From: Lamellibrachia columna
Taxonomy: Eukaryota > Annelida > Polychaeta > Sabellida > Siboglinidae
NCBI GenBank assembly: GCA_963662155.1
Contig: OY759268.1
Coordinates: 6,421,201-6,485,200 of the forward strand
Reading direction: 5' to 3'
Length of the DNA: 64,000 nt
The notes under the pieces: model-generated
Database searches by the model: none
What the model was told of the DNA's origin: nothing
The model's input: the letters and a program-made list of their open reading frames with translations, nothing else
Shown here: in pieces, positions 46,057 through 57,739 of the stretch
How positions within the stretch are numbered: the stretch's first letter is position 1
Layout: the number at the start of each line of letters is the position of its first letter
Position numbers and translations under genes: made by a program

Positions 46057-48130
46057 GCTGACAGGCTTTTCTCTCAAGACGCCTTGATCCCAGAGACGCC
46101 CTGGGGAAGGAGATTTCTATATTTTTCATTGCACTACACAAGCGTCTTGATACCTGGCACATATAACCATATATTTGAATTTAATATAGAAAGCATCCAA
46201 GCAGAGCCTGAAAATAAGACGTAACGAATTAAGATGACTTTTATTGAATAATATAAACAGTTTTGCTTTATATCCCTAGAAAACGGGCAAAAGGACAACA
46301 AAAGTTCAAAGGCCTAGATGACACCACTCAGGGTTAGTCTAAACAAAATTAGAAACAAAGGATGACAAACTGAGAAAATCTGCAAAAGTGAGACAGGTCA
46401 AAACTAAATCGTACAATCCGAAAACCGTTTTCTTCGTTCCAGAACAAACCAAACTAGAAAGAGAAGTTGACATAGTTTTTCGGGCTCAGTCAAAAGAAAC
46501 AAGAGCAAAACACCCAAAACAGCAACTTTAAAATCAGAGCAGGCCAGATCGTGAGGAAGCGGTGGAGGAGTAATGTTACTAAGACAAGATAACCCAACAC
46601 AATTCTTACATGGCAATACTGATGCAGAAATCTCCCCATACTCTAATATTCAATGGCAAGTTGGAGTATGTTATAGGCCAGAAGAAGTTCAGGCACACAT
46701 GTTACAAAAAAAAACTAATTCAATCAAAACAACAGAAACACATTCAAACGGTCTACTTCTTGGGGGATTTTAATTTAAAAAAAAATAGATTTTGCCAAAG
46801 GAAATGGCAATAGCCGATAATCAGAGAACAAAATTTCATTGATACTTTACTTTTGGTTGAAATGGTGGATAAACCAACTAGAGGTAACAACATCCTTGAT
46901 TTTGCATGCATTTCAGACCCCAGTTTTATAGATAAACTTGTGTTGGAAGAAAGCTTTGTCCTGAGTGACCATAGAAGTATAAAGGTACTATTAAGATGTC
47001 CAGTTGTTCGAATAACATTTCAATCCATAACGTTTGTTTGTACTCGAAAGCCGATTATGAGGCAATAAACAAAGAAATAAAAAACACAGATTGGACTAAA
47101 GAGTACAATAATAAATATGTGACTGAGATGTGGAGACATTTCAAACAGTATTATAGACAACTTGTGGTGAGACATGCCCCATTCAAACATATAAAGCAGG
47201 GATTAAGTTTAACGCGTCCACGAGAAAGATATAAATCTGTACAAAAGGCAAACAAAGAGTAACGTGCTAAACAAGTAGTATCAACAAAACAAGTGGGCTT
47301 TCAGCTGATTACATAACTTATGAATTAGAAAAAGAAAAGCTACAGATTGTCGTAAAGAAGACAACATTACATTATGAAGAAAAGCTGGTCGACCAAATAA
47401 AAGCAAATAATAAAATGTTCTGGAACTACACTAGACACTCTACCAAATCGTCGTCAACAATTAGTGATCTTACATTTGAAGGAAACACTTCTCAGATATT
47501 CAGAATAAAGCAAACATTGTAAAAGATTGTTTTCATACCCGTACTCATTTACGAGCCAGAATTACAACACATTTTATCAACTTTAGATACCAGTGTAAAA
47601 TGCACCAACACAATAAAGTTGCACAAAGAATAATGTTATATATTTCAATATATCAAATAGGATACTAATGTATTCTATCCAACGTGCACTCAATGTGTTG
47701 CATATCTGTTAATTGTGAACATACTATGACACAACGTTTAAAAAAACTAGAAAAGAAGTATTACAGTCTGTCCAACTGGAGACACCTTGGGTATCATACG
47801 ACCCTGTACCCCCCACCCACCCCAGGTCAGAACCAATGATATGATTTCGTTGGCTACACACAGATGGATTAAACAGGGACAGTACCAGTAAGACAAGTGA
47901 CAGTTATCAATTCCAACGATCGCTCAACATTCAACATTTTAGAAACCAAATACCTAAGCAGACACCTGGCATCTAGAAATGGGTCACCATATTCACTTGG
48001 CACTTTTAACATACAACGTGGGGTATTGTCCTCAACCATTTGCGTTGACCCTCAAATCCTTCTATCATACTACCGCACTTTACTGTCTGGGCTGCAGGTT
48101 AGATTAGACTAGATGACTCGATTTTGCTTT
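46057..48130 (+). mobile_element. CR1-like LINE, copy 1 of a repeated 2.8-kb segment
   Basis: Leader sequence at 46060-46215 precedes an ORF1 C-terminal remnant (KTVFFVPEQTKLEREVDIVF at 46418). Endonuclease remains follow: GGF(N)FK at 46757, VDKPTRGNNILDFACI at 46865 and LEESFVLSDHRSIKVLL at 46944. RT-linker sequence follows (YYEEKLVDQIKANNKMFWNY near 47375). Frames are heavily broken. The same order is found at 59287-62115. Confidence 0.75.
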
Positions 48131-48900
48131 AGATGATTCCAAATCAGAATGATTTCCGGTCGGGCGCGTGAGAGGCGCCTAGCAGGCAGTGTGGAAGACA
48201 TGTAGAAACACGCCGCACGACTTACAACATGGAGCCAATCCTTGACAGGAAGAAGAAGAAGAAACTGTGTGCTGCAGACTTGGTGTTCATTAAAATATAC
48301 CACTTCCATGGAATTAAAACAAATACATGCATGCCAGTGTTATTTGTACCTACTTATAAATCAAGCACTCTGCCAAATTCAAAATCACGCGTTGATCTAC
48401 ATACATATTGTTAATGCAGGTGGGTGTTTGTGAAGCGTTCATTTATTTGATTGAAGAAATGCAGGAAATAACGTTGTACAATTTGTGGGTTTCACCATGT
48501 TGGCCTATGGTGCAATCGTACGCAGATTTGAAAACGAGCATTTCGGTAGAAACTTACTAGTGCGCTGTGTTCTGTGGCCTGATCGCGAGAGTTCGTCCGC
48601 CGGGTCGTCGTGTGCCAGTTATTGGCTGACTCTCTGTCTGTTTGAGTTCGCTCCGAAGTCAGGCAAGCGTGACGGTGCGGGGGTCACGAGTGTTTACGTC
48701 TTAGCCAGTGTACCATACAAAATGGGACAAAGAGACTACAAGGGACTACGCAACTCGCTCCAAAAATAGTTGTAGTTTCGAAATTAAATGCTAACGGTTA
48801 ATCTTGGTTATACTTTATAATTGTTTTTATAAGCAAAGTATTCAGTATCTCTGTTCAACTTGAGTAAAAGCATTAATATTTTGTACGTGCATAGTTGATT
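48131..48900. repeat. Dispersed sequence shared with 62125-62910
   Basis: Continues the duplication past the LINE: TTCATTAAAATATA-CACTTC, ACGTTGTACAATTTGTGG, TTGGCCTATGGTGCAATCGT and TTTTACGTCTTAGCCAGTGT recur in order. The last block also matches 58625. The ORFs here are not conserved between copies, so none is called. Confidence 0.65.
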
Positions 48901-49672
48901 AGTACATGTTTTATCACGGATTATAGAAATGACCTGTGGTCACAGACGGGTTCTAAATAATGGCATTCACAAAATGTTACCACATTTCTAGGTTATTTAT
49001 AAATATCTCGCCTGTGGGGATTCGGAATTCAACGTTCGATCTGTGTCTTTTCCTTGTTGTGGTCTTTTGAAAAGACCAACGATTTGCTAGTTTTCAACTG
49101 CAGCGATGGCGATGAAGTGACGCGCAATGAAAGTGAAATACAAAATGCGTGTCTTGGACTCACATTAGATCTAAATAAATGTTAAAGCGAAAAAGTATAA
49201 ATTATAAATGTAATGTATGGCTATGCCCGCCAATTTCCAACTGTAACGGACTTACCTGATGTATACTACAACATTACGGAGAACCGCTCACTGTGCGTTT
49301 TGCAAATGTGTTTTGTTAGATGTCGACGCCGGAGTGGGTGAAAACGCCGATGTCGGAATTGACCCCTGATCCCGTGTTGGTGTTCGGCGCTTAAATAAGT
49401 TTGCTAATCCTTTCGAATAATCTCCGAATAGACGTGCGGACGAAAGACCCGGGTAGTCTGCATATTTACGCTCTTCAAATATCGTCATCCGCGCAATATT
49501 GAGTCTATATACGTTACCATACCATCGCAGGGTTCTATCAACTAGTATCAATCAACACTGGATATTTTCGGCCCGTGACAGGCGAGACAAGTGTCTATAT
49601 CGTACTCTTGTCTGTAGCAATGTTGTAGCTACGGGCTAGTAATCATACGGATAGGTGCAGATAAATGACGGA
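48901..49672. other. Non-coding stretch; possible LINE trace
   Basis: The minus-strand reading VDRTLRWYGNVYRLNIARM near 49540-49480 weakly recalls the LRWxGHVxRM motif of LINE C-termini. Nothing else recognised. Confidence 0.3.
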
Positions 49673-49889
49673 ATTGTGCACTTTTTGATAAAAGCAAGAC
49701 ACTTGGCACATGTATTCTACATACCAAGAGAACCATTTTGAAGATTGTAAGCACTCCAGATTTTGCTGCGTTCTGAAATGGCAGCCATTAAAAAAATACA
49801 ATACAAATGTCACGACATCTTAGCGACTACGTCAAGTAGTGTCAGAATTTGCATGTATTTGTATAGGCAGCGACATTAATATATCCGCC

Positions 49890-50270
49890 ATTTTTAAAGA
49901 TGTCACACGTCAAAGCCTATTATTCCATATCAACATAACCTAGAGCCACAAAGTTGACGTAAAAATTTAGGTTTCTTTGATGCGATGATTTCAAGTATAT
50001 TTATTTTGACCCTCGTTGACATTCAGATATCCGCCATTTTGAAAGATGGCGCCCGACAAAGCTTGTTATCCGCAAATCTTACGAACTACATCACCTAGAG
50101 CCATACAACTGATATGAAAATATAGGTTTTTGGATGCGACGATTTCAAATAATATATGTTACTTTTTATCTTCTCCGACATTAAAATTCACAATTTTCTC
50201 CATACCATATATGGCCACAATAAAGGTTCTCCAGTACGAAACCACGGACAAAGTCACTTTTGTTCATAAA
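49890..50270. repeat. Left subterminal repeats, about 150 bp each
   Basis: Two tandem units and a partial third, each with ATATCCGCCATTTT-AAAGATG, ACCTAGAGCCA, ATAGGTTT--TGATGCGA, CGATTTCAA and a GACATT boundary. The inverted counterpart at the right end lies at about 52330-52640. Confidence 0.75.
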
Positions 50271-50613
50271 GCAAACCATTAATCACGAGTTGGCGTTGTG
50301 TTATGGAAGATGTTGCCTGCCAGTGGCTGCCACCTAGCGAACACTCGACGAACTCACTCCAAGACGCTGTCGAATCAATACATAATTTCACTTTGATGTT
50401 TTGCCTACCGTGCAATGTAATATTAAGGTGGATGGTGGATGGTGGCTGGACCAGAAATGGCCCGGGTTGTCATAAAGTTTCTCTGTGGACAGAAGCTGAA
50501 TCTCAACTCAGTCACTACGAGGATAAGCCAGATAAAATAATAATGTGTGGTCTTATATAGCGCCGTTTCCTGCCTAGTGAAAGTGTTCTTATCACAGCTT
50601 ATATTTCTTTAGG

Positions 50614-52170
50614 CTTTCATCAAAAATGTGAAGTCTCTGATCACGACAATGAAGGAGATGGGCAACCAATACTTGGATACCAGTGGAGATCTTCTAATTC
50701 TTGACACACGTGTGGTGGCAGAGGTAGCAGTTGTTGATTCCGTCAGCAAGATGAAGACATTTGGAGAAGACCTGAGGAGTTCTTCATGAAACGTCTGGTG
50801 GACCGCACAAACACAGTCAACGAAACTATCTCAAAGAACAAGCTGCGTCTCTTCAGTCGACATCTTGAGAAACGAAAATCACACGCACAACAACAGTTGT
50901 TGTCGCAACTTGTTTTCAACATTGTACAACGCCTGCCAAATAGGCGAGTATCGTTCATTTCCCACGTCACTGTCAGGCTATGAGAACATGAGGCTCGGTA
51001 CAAAGACTGACCAGCCTCAGTGCCTAGAAGACCTGGTGCCGCACAATGACAGTGCCTGCTCGCAGAGGGAAGATCACGTGATCATCATTGACGGCGCAGC
51101 TCTTGTTAACAGTTTATCTGTTCTGTTTGTCGTGTTGACATCGTTTTCGAGGTGACGTAATTACTCAATACCACCACACGAAGAAAAAGAGGGAATTGGA
51201 CAAGGAGACGAGTTGAGGGTCGAAAGAAGTTACTTGCAAATTGGCCAGAGTTCTTGTGAGAGAATGACAACAAGACAGAACTATTTCACCTGCTAAGTGA
51301 ACGAGAGACAGCCGAAACATTTCCTGGCAAGGTGGTGATCACACATGTGGACGAGGTGCTGTGCTCAGAGGCAACTAACGTGGAGTTGCTATCACCGTGT
51401 ACACACGAAGAGGTGGACACCAGGATGCTGTTGTATGTTGCGGATGGTGTCAAGCAGGGAAGACATACGATTGTCATTGTTGACTGTTGATACTTACGTT
51501 GTCGTACTAGCTGTCAGCTTTACTCGCAGACTTGGCTATGAAAGTCTTGTTGTAGCGATCGGCACAGAGAAACCATTCCGATGCGTCGATGCAACTGCTA
51601 TTGCACACGCACCTGGTGTTGACAAGTGCAAGGCACTGCCTACCATGCACTGACCGGTGTGATAACACATCGTGTTTGTCTGAAGAGGCAAACGCACTGC
51701 TTGGGAATCATGGAATCTTTGAGGAGTGTAACGCCTGCGCTGTGTGCTCTTACAGACACTCCCTCGGCATCTATCCTGAGAGAAGTTCTACCAACCATCG
51801 AGAGGTACGTTGTTGTACTATACGACCGGGGCAGTTCTGAGGACGATGTGAACCGCGCCAAACAGGTCCTCTTCACGCAGAAAGGAAGGGAGATCGAGAA
51901 GATTCCACCAAAGCAGGATGCCCTCATGCAACACCTGCACCGAGTGGGCTACCAGGCTGGCCACGTCTGGGGCCAGGCCCTGCTGAAAGCACCATACCTG
52001 CCTAGTCCAGCAGACTTCGGCTGGACTCGAAAGGGGGACGTGCCTGAATGGGAGGTGCAGTGGATGACTCTTCCACCTGCAGGTACAACTTGCCGTGGAC
52101 CATCAAGAGTGTCTGCACGAAAGGCTGAAGAGGACAGTGTCGGTGTTTAAAAGCCAACCTGCGCTGCACA
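50614..52170 (+). pseudogene. Broken transposon-borne gene with a FEN1/PIN-like residue pattern
   Basis: Pieces in changing frames align in order to a multi-copy invertebrate protein family: VKSLITTMKEMGNQYLDTSG with LLILDTRVVAE (about 50616), KNKLRLFSR, LRLGTKTDQPQCLEDL (50990), VIIIDGAALVN (51078), HEEVDTRMLL (51404), TVDTYVVVLAV (51483), DKCKALP (51621), CDNTSCLSEEANALLG (51658), and REVLPTIERYVVVLYDRGSS to HVWGQALLKAPYLPSPADFG (51770-52020). IDG, EExD, DTD and GCD in this order resemble the metal-binding acids of FEN1/XPG-type PIN nucleases; that reading is mine. The DTD box is DTY here (TAC at 51495). A splice-like TTTCTTTAG| precedes 50614. At least four frame breaks; the family's N-terminus and Cys-rich tail are missing. 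Confidence 0.65.
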
Positions 52171-52309
52171 ATGCTGGGCAAATGCGGTGGATGTCAGCGG
52201 GATGTGTAAACTGTTTGGGAATCCTTGATGTTGATTTATGGTGTAGGCATCATTATAACGCAATTAAACTAATGTTTGAAGTAACTTTGCCCGTTTTAGA
52301 TAATATTAA

Positions 52310-52738
52310 TGTAATACCTTTAAAATCGTCGCACCTGATAACCTACTAGAATATGTCAGAAAAATTCAGCGAAGGTCAGAAATAATATATTTGAAATCAT
52401 CGCATCTAAAAAACCTATATTTTGACATCAACTGTGTTTCTCTAGGTTATGTAGTTCTTAAGATATGGGAATAATACGCTTTGACGGGCGCCATCTTTAA
52501 AATTACGGATATATGAATGTCGGCGAAGGGCAAAAGTAAATTTTTTGAAATCGCTACCCACCAATCTATACAGAAACATTAACATTACGGCTCTGCGTGA
52601 CGTAATTGTTAAGATATCATGACATTTGTACTGACGACCACCATCTTTAAAAATGAATGCCTCCAATCTTTAAATGGTTCCCTTGGTATGTAGAATAGAT
52701 GAGCCAAGTGTCTTGCTTTTATAAAAAAAGTGCACAAT
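52310..52738. repeat. Right inverted end of the 49.7-52.7 kb element
   Basis: Reverse complement of the left end in order: ACACTTGGC-CAT, TATTCTACATACCAAG, AAAGATGG, GACATTCATATATCCG, AAAGATGGCGCCCG, ACCTAGAG, ATAGGTTTTTTAGATGCGA. It includes about two subterminal units. Confidence 0.75.
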
Positions 52739-53611
52739 CTTTTCATATATTTTCAGTCTTCAGTTTGCTTATTCCAAACAGCCCCTTCTGGGGCTAAAAT
52801 AGTGTGGTGCTTGGGTGAGTGTCAATCAACGTTGACTGAGGCTGCAACACTATTAGAAACTTCTTTCCTCATATACGGATCTGGATTGTTCTGTCCAATA
52901 CAAATTGGAGACACGTTTCATTCAAGATCATCGCAACAGTGACCACTGACCGGACCCTCGTTTCCGTGCCAATGTCTCTTTTTTAGCCGTGTCACACGAT
53001 TTAGCACAAACACACGAAATTTCACAATTAACAATGTCATATATTTAAGCTAAGTAGGATATTGTTTGATCTTACCTAAATTATACTCAAAATGATGCAT
53101 TAATTGTGAACACACTTGCAGAAATCGGTGTGTTATTGTTTATGTTAAGACCATAACGTCACTGAATATCGTCACGTGCACAGCCTGTGTCGAACCGACT
53201 GTGAGAATACGCGGTTTGTTGGTGCAAAACGCACTTACGATTCCCGCCTCCACTTGTATTCTGGATTTGAACTATGACGTAGGGACGCTAAAACCTTCTA
53301 TACATATGATTTGATTGGTTAGAACAAAAAAACAACCCAATTCGTTTTAGCGTCAGTAACGACTTTGAGCGTCATTCAGAGTTTTAGCCTGGGCATGAGA
53401 AGACGTGTTTTATTTACGGTTGCCTGGTTGCGCCGAACCCATCATTAATGATGTAGTGGAGTTGATATGTTGTTTTAATATTACGAAGAAAGGATGAGTT
53501 AATCCTTGTAAAGAATTAAGTATGTTATATACATCGAATTAGTTGTTAAAACTTCATCATAGAAATGCAAACATAGTCATGAAAAGTTATCGAAATTCTA
53601 CACAAGAATGA
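52739..53611. other. Non-coding stretch, no gene seen
   Basis: Nothing recognised. Confidence 0.35.
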
Positions 53612-54643
53612 TTCTACCAAGATGATCGACCTGATGATCGCGTAACATCTGAATCGATATACACGCTCAACGAAACGTTCAACCATTCGACATGGACCCT
53701 GATTCAGCGAGACGTTCGACCTGATGATCGCGTAACATCCGAATCGATATACACGCACGACGACACGTTCAACTATTCGACATCGACCCTGATTCAGCGA
53801 GACGTTCGACCTGATGATCGCGTAACATCCGAATCGATATACACGCACGACGACACGTTCAACTATTCGACATCGACCCTGATTCAGCGAGACGTTCGAC
53901 CTGATGATCGCGTAACATCCGAATCGATATACACGCACGACGACACGTTCAACTATTCGACATCGACCCTGATTCAGCGAGACGTTCGACCTGATGATCG
54001 CGTAACATCCGAATCGATATACACGCACGACGACACGTTCAACTATTCGACATCGACCCTGATTCAGCGAGACGTTCGACCTGATGATCGCGTAACATCC
54101 AAATCGATATACACGCACGACGACACGTTCAACTATTCGACATCGACCCTGATTCAGCGAGACGTTCGACCTGATGATCGCGTAACATCCGAATCGATAT
54201 ACACGCACGACGACACGTTCAACTATTCGACATCGACCCTGATTCAGCGAGACGTTCGACCTGATGATCGCGTAACATCCGAATCGATATACACGCACGA
54301 CGACACGTTCAACTATTCGACATCGACCCTGATTCAGCGAGACGTTCGACCTGATGATCGCGTAACATCCGAATCGATATACACGCACGACGACACGTTC
54401 AACTATTCGACATCGACCCTGATTCAGCGAGACGTTCGACCTGATGATCGCGTAACATCCGAATCGATATACACGCACGACGACACGTTCAACTATTCGA
54501 CATCGACCCTGATTCAGCCCGACGACGTTTGTCCTGGTGATCGCGTGAATTTCAACACCATTCGTATCCAACGATTTTATTCAATCTTCATCGTCGACGC
54601 ATCCTTCGTTCGTCCGATTAGATCGTCAAGTAAATCCCTGTGA
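53612..54643. repeat. 90-bp satellite, about ten copies, open on both strands
   Basis: Units GATTCAGCGAGACGTTCGAC, CTGATGATCGCGTAACATCC and so on, 90 bases long. Copies 2-9 are virtually identical, with one G-to-A change near 54101; the outer copies are diverged. With 30 codons per unit, the plus strand is open from 53612 to a TGA at 54641 (343 codons, no ATG), reading RPDDRVTSESIYTHDDTFNY then STSTLIQRDV. The minus strand is open from 54571 to 53546 with an ATG, 341 codons, unit SLNQGRCRIVERVVVRVYRF. Long open frames are expected when a stop-free unit is copied, so neither is called a gene. The plus unit carries an NYS glycosylation sequon. Confidence 0.95.
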
Positions 54644-54956
54644 CGACCCAGGGTAGGAGTTCTTGTTAGGGTTAAAATTATCCCACATCTAAGGATAAGA
54701 TGTGTGCACAGTCTCGGACCATTTGTTCTTGTGAACACTATTTCCGGTGAGCTCGAAAATTGTCATTAGCATTTAGATTTCACTAGTGGACCCCTTTTCA
54801 ATTGTAATCGTGTCATAATGTGACCGTCAGAGATATTTAATATATAATAAGAGAAATGTTTATTATTATATATAGTTGTTGATGTTGCAAGTGCATGGTG
54901 TTACATTATTTATGCAATACATGTACAAACTATTCATACGTGTTATAGTGCATTAA
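54644..54956. other. Non-coding spacer, no gene seen
   Basis: AT-rich; nothing recognised. Confidence 0.35.
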
Positions 54957-57372
54957 CCTGGCCGAAATTATTAACGCTATTAAATGACATGTTTGAGAGC
55001 ACTTTTAGTGCCCAAAACAACGTTATACCGGCAATAGCCGGTGTTGTTAATATGGCGATTGGACATTTCACTAAAAAAAGATGTTGTCGTTTTGGAAAAT
55101 GCAGCCATGGTGAATTTCGAGGACCGAATTTATCAAGATATTTACGTTAAATCGATATCTACAAGAACATTATTCAAACCTAGACATCGTTCACACCCAA
55201 TGTAGCAACTCTTTTGTGAAAGTATGGTTGGCTCTGAAAAGAGCCGTTTTGTGTCTTCTAGCGACTGCTGGGCGACGTTTACTGTTAGTATGGATTTGTT
55301 CATGGGTATTGGTCGCGAATGAACGCTAGCAGTGACGAGAGACGTCGTTGGCGGTTCCTGTACTGCTGTAGACTTCACAGTAGCACAGGCGGGAACGCGA
55401 TATCGCATTCGGCACGCACACGTGTTTGCGAAAAGACCCCAAAACGGTGCGCGGGAATGAGAACATGAGACCGCGCTAATTCGGCTGGAGCTGTGTAGCG
55501 CGCAAAGCAACGAGTATATAAATTACGTCGGCGTTATAATTTCAGGTATATTTTTCGACTGCGATCCGCGAACCTACAAGTACGAAAGACAGAGAGCGAG
55601 ATACAGAGAGATTCGTTATTTCCACGATGGCCGGTCGACCAGCGAACGTTACGCACATTGTGCCGCCGAATACGATTTGGACGGTTCAAGCGGTGTCAGT
55701 GGAGGAGTTGGGTCCGCTCCAGCTCGGCTTGATGCTCCAGGGCAACATCAAGCTTCAGGTTGAGTGGCTGGCTCGCCGACGACTGCTGTGCAACACTCAC
55801 CAGTGTATTCGTTGCGAGATCGACTGCACTCTCGTCGCGCAGCGAGATGTCGCCGATGGGTTCCGATGGAAGTGTCGACTTTGCGGAGAAAAACGGAACA
55901 TTCGGCTCCACTCTTTCTTCAAGAGTAACCTTCCACTCGGGAAACTTGTGTGGCTGTTGTTCAGCTGGGTGACAGGGGTCGCCATGCAGGACGTGATGTG
56001 GCACTTGAACATCTCGAAACACGGTCATCGACTGGTGCAATTTTGTGCGTGATGTGTGCACCATCGACTGCAGGATGCAGGTGGCACCAGACTGGAGGGC
56101 TGTCACCATCCATCCCATCATCCAGCAGTGGCTACTACCCGGCACCCACATCATGTCGGATGGGTGGCCGGCATAACATAACCTGGACCAACTCAACGAC
56201 GGCGTCTATCTCAACGACGTGGTGATCCATTAGCAGAATTTCGTTGATCCTCTACATCCCGAGATCCATACTCAGAATGTAGAAACCATGTGGATGAGAG
56301 CAAAGAGGAAACTCCAGAGACAGTTCGGCACGGCGCAACCTCTGTTCGTCACGTACCTGGAAGAGTTCCTATGGATGCAGCAGCACAGGAACCGCCAACG
56401 ATATCTCTCGTCACTGCTAATGTGCATTCGCGACCAATACCCATGAACAAATGCATACTAACAGTGAACTTCGCCCAGCAGTTGCCAGAAGACACAAAAC
56501 GGCTTTTTTCAGAGCCAACCATACTTTCACAAAAGAGTTGCTACATTGGGTGTGAACGATGTCTAGGTTTGAATAATTATCTTGTAGATATCAATTTAAC
56601 GAAAATATCTCGATAAATTTGGTCCTCGAAATTCACCATGGCTACAGTTTCCAAAACGACATCTTTTTGTAGTGAAATGTCCAATTTTTCTCATGATACG
56701 GCCCAAACATTAGTAATGACAAAAATAAACACTTCAATGTCCCCTGAAGAATTAGTTATTACTGAATTGTGTGATTTGGGCAAACAAAACACTTGTTTAT
56801 GAGTAAGATTTAAAGATAGTTGCACGATCTGTGAACTTTTAATAATTTTTTATATATGTGCGATGTCTTTTCTTTTTTTCATTATCGTATATTTTTTGTC
56901 GGGATATTTGTCGGTGGATTTTTTTGGATTTTCAAAATTAAATTGAACTCTATTTTTTTCTTCTTCTTAGACTGCGTACAAGATATTTGTCAGTGAAATC
57001 ACCTATACGGTTCGATTTTTGGGGGCCTTTTAACATTAAATTGTCGATTTTTATTAAATTGCACTTTTTCTTCTATTTTTCGTATTTTCTTATACTGCGG
57101 TACGAAATATTTGTCAGTGAAATCGCCTTTCCGGTTCTGATGCCACCGTGATATTGTTACAGCACATTTTGGATGATCGCCATATTAACAACACCGGCTA
57201 TTGCCGGTATAGCGTTGTTTTGGGCACTAAAAGTGCGCTCAAACAGAATATTTTTTACAAATATACGTCCGTTTTGTACCTGATCCGATGGGGAGTGATG
57301 CAAAGAATACATTAGCATCGAAACAATTTGGTAAAAATGTTACTTAATAGCGTTAATAATTTCGGCCAGGTA
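54957..57372 (+). mobile_element. Merlin/IS1595-like DNA transposon with long inverted ends
   Basis: The left end CCTGGCCGAAATTATTAACG at 54958 is repeated inverted at 57372. The inverted match extends through AGTGCCCAAAACAACG, CCGGCAATAGCCGGTG, GGTGAATTTCGAGGAC and AAAAGAGTTGCTACATTGGG to GGAACCGCCAACGA (55350 / 56388). The right arm is longer by about 110 and 470 bases, so it has insertions or the left has deletions. The transposase gene lies between the arms. Merlin elements move by DDE transposases related to bacterial IS1595/ISXO2. A flanking 8-9-bp target duplication was not clear. Confidence 0.8.
55627..56435 (+). pseudogene. Merlin-type transposase, inactivated
   Basis: It starts MAGRPANVTHIVPPNTIW. 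The zinc ribbon is CIRC at 55807-55818, then WKCRLCGEK at 55867. A helical part follows: HSFFKSNLPLGKLVWLLFSW. Frame shifts near 56010 give NTVIDWCNFVRDVC, then VTIHPIIQQWLLPGTHIMSD with GWPA. A TAA replaces the expected Tyr at about 56175. NFVDPLHPEIHTQNVETMW and YLEEFLW complete the IS1595/ISXO2 C-terminus. The segment between RDVC and IHPIIQQW, which holds the first catalytic acidic residue in the family, is missing (some 50-60 codons). So: one frameshift, one stop, one internal deletion. Confidence 0.8.
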
Positions 57373-57735
57373 AATGTACCTTTACCTGTCCTAGACTTTT
57401 ATATCTATCAAGTATATTTGCCATAGTATTTATATATATAGTCGGAACCCAAAAAAACAAAGAAAGTCACGTCGGTCCATCCACCGGAATTTATTCGCCC
57501 CTAGACCAACGAACCTTATCACATTTCAATAAAAATCGTTAAATATTCCCATGGGGACTTGTGAAGTGTGAGCAGAATGTCTTCCACGTTGCCTCTACCT
57601 TTATTGTTTCCTTGCCGACGACGACAGCACTGTCAGCAGTCCCAATTTCTTCACAACTTGGCAATCGTAAAAAGGTTGCTTTGCAGCGTCATTCCCTGTT
57701 GACTGAAAGTGGTGGACAGAGAGTTTTACTAAGGT
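57373..57735. other. Non-coding spacer, no gene seen
   Basis: Nothing recognised. Confidence 0.35.
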
Positions 57736-57739
57736 GTCA

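Larger units (their letters stand above)
49673..52738 (+). mobile_element. 3.07-kb element with long inverted ends carrying a nuclease-like gene
   Basis: The outer ends are inverted: ATTGTGCACTTTTTGATAAA at 49673 and its near complement ending GTGCACAAT at 52738. Similarity continues inward for several hundred bases (AAAGCAAGACACTTGGC, TATTCTACATACCAAG, ACCTAGAG, ATAGGTTTTTNGATGCGA). Inside is the broken gene at 50614-52170. Size, inverted ends and a single internal gene are the layout of a DNA transposon. No clear target duplication was found and the superfamily is not assigned. Confidence 0.75.

Noticed and set aside
48229..48769. Short plus-strand ORFs starting MEPILDRKKKKK and MGFTMLAYGA
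   Set aside because: Not conserved in the duplicate copy at 62.2-62.8 kb.
49673..52738. A functional host nuclease gene
   Set aside because: The frame is broken in at least four places and it is enclosed in inverted repeats, so it is treated as a transposon pseudogene.
53546..54571. A 341-residue minus-strand protein
   Set aside because: Built wholly from the 90-bp satellite; a stop-free unit explains its length. Reported only as a finding.
55142..55510. Minus-strand 122-residue ORF and its near copy at 56290
   Set aside because: They are the two inverted arms of the Merlin-type element read in frame, not genes.
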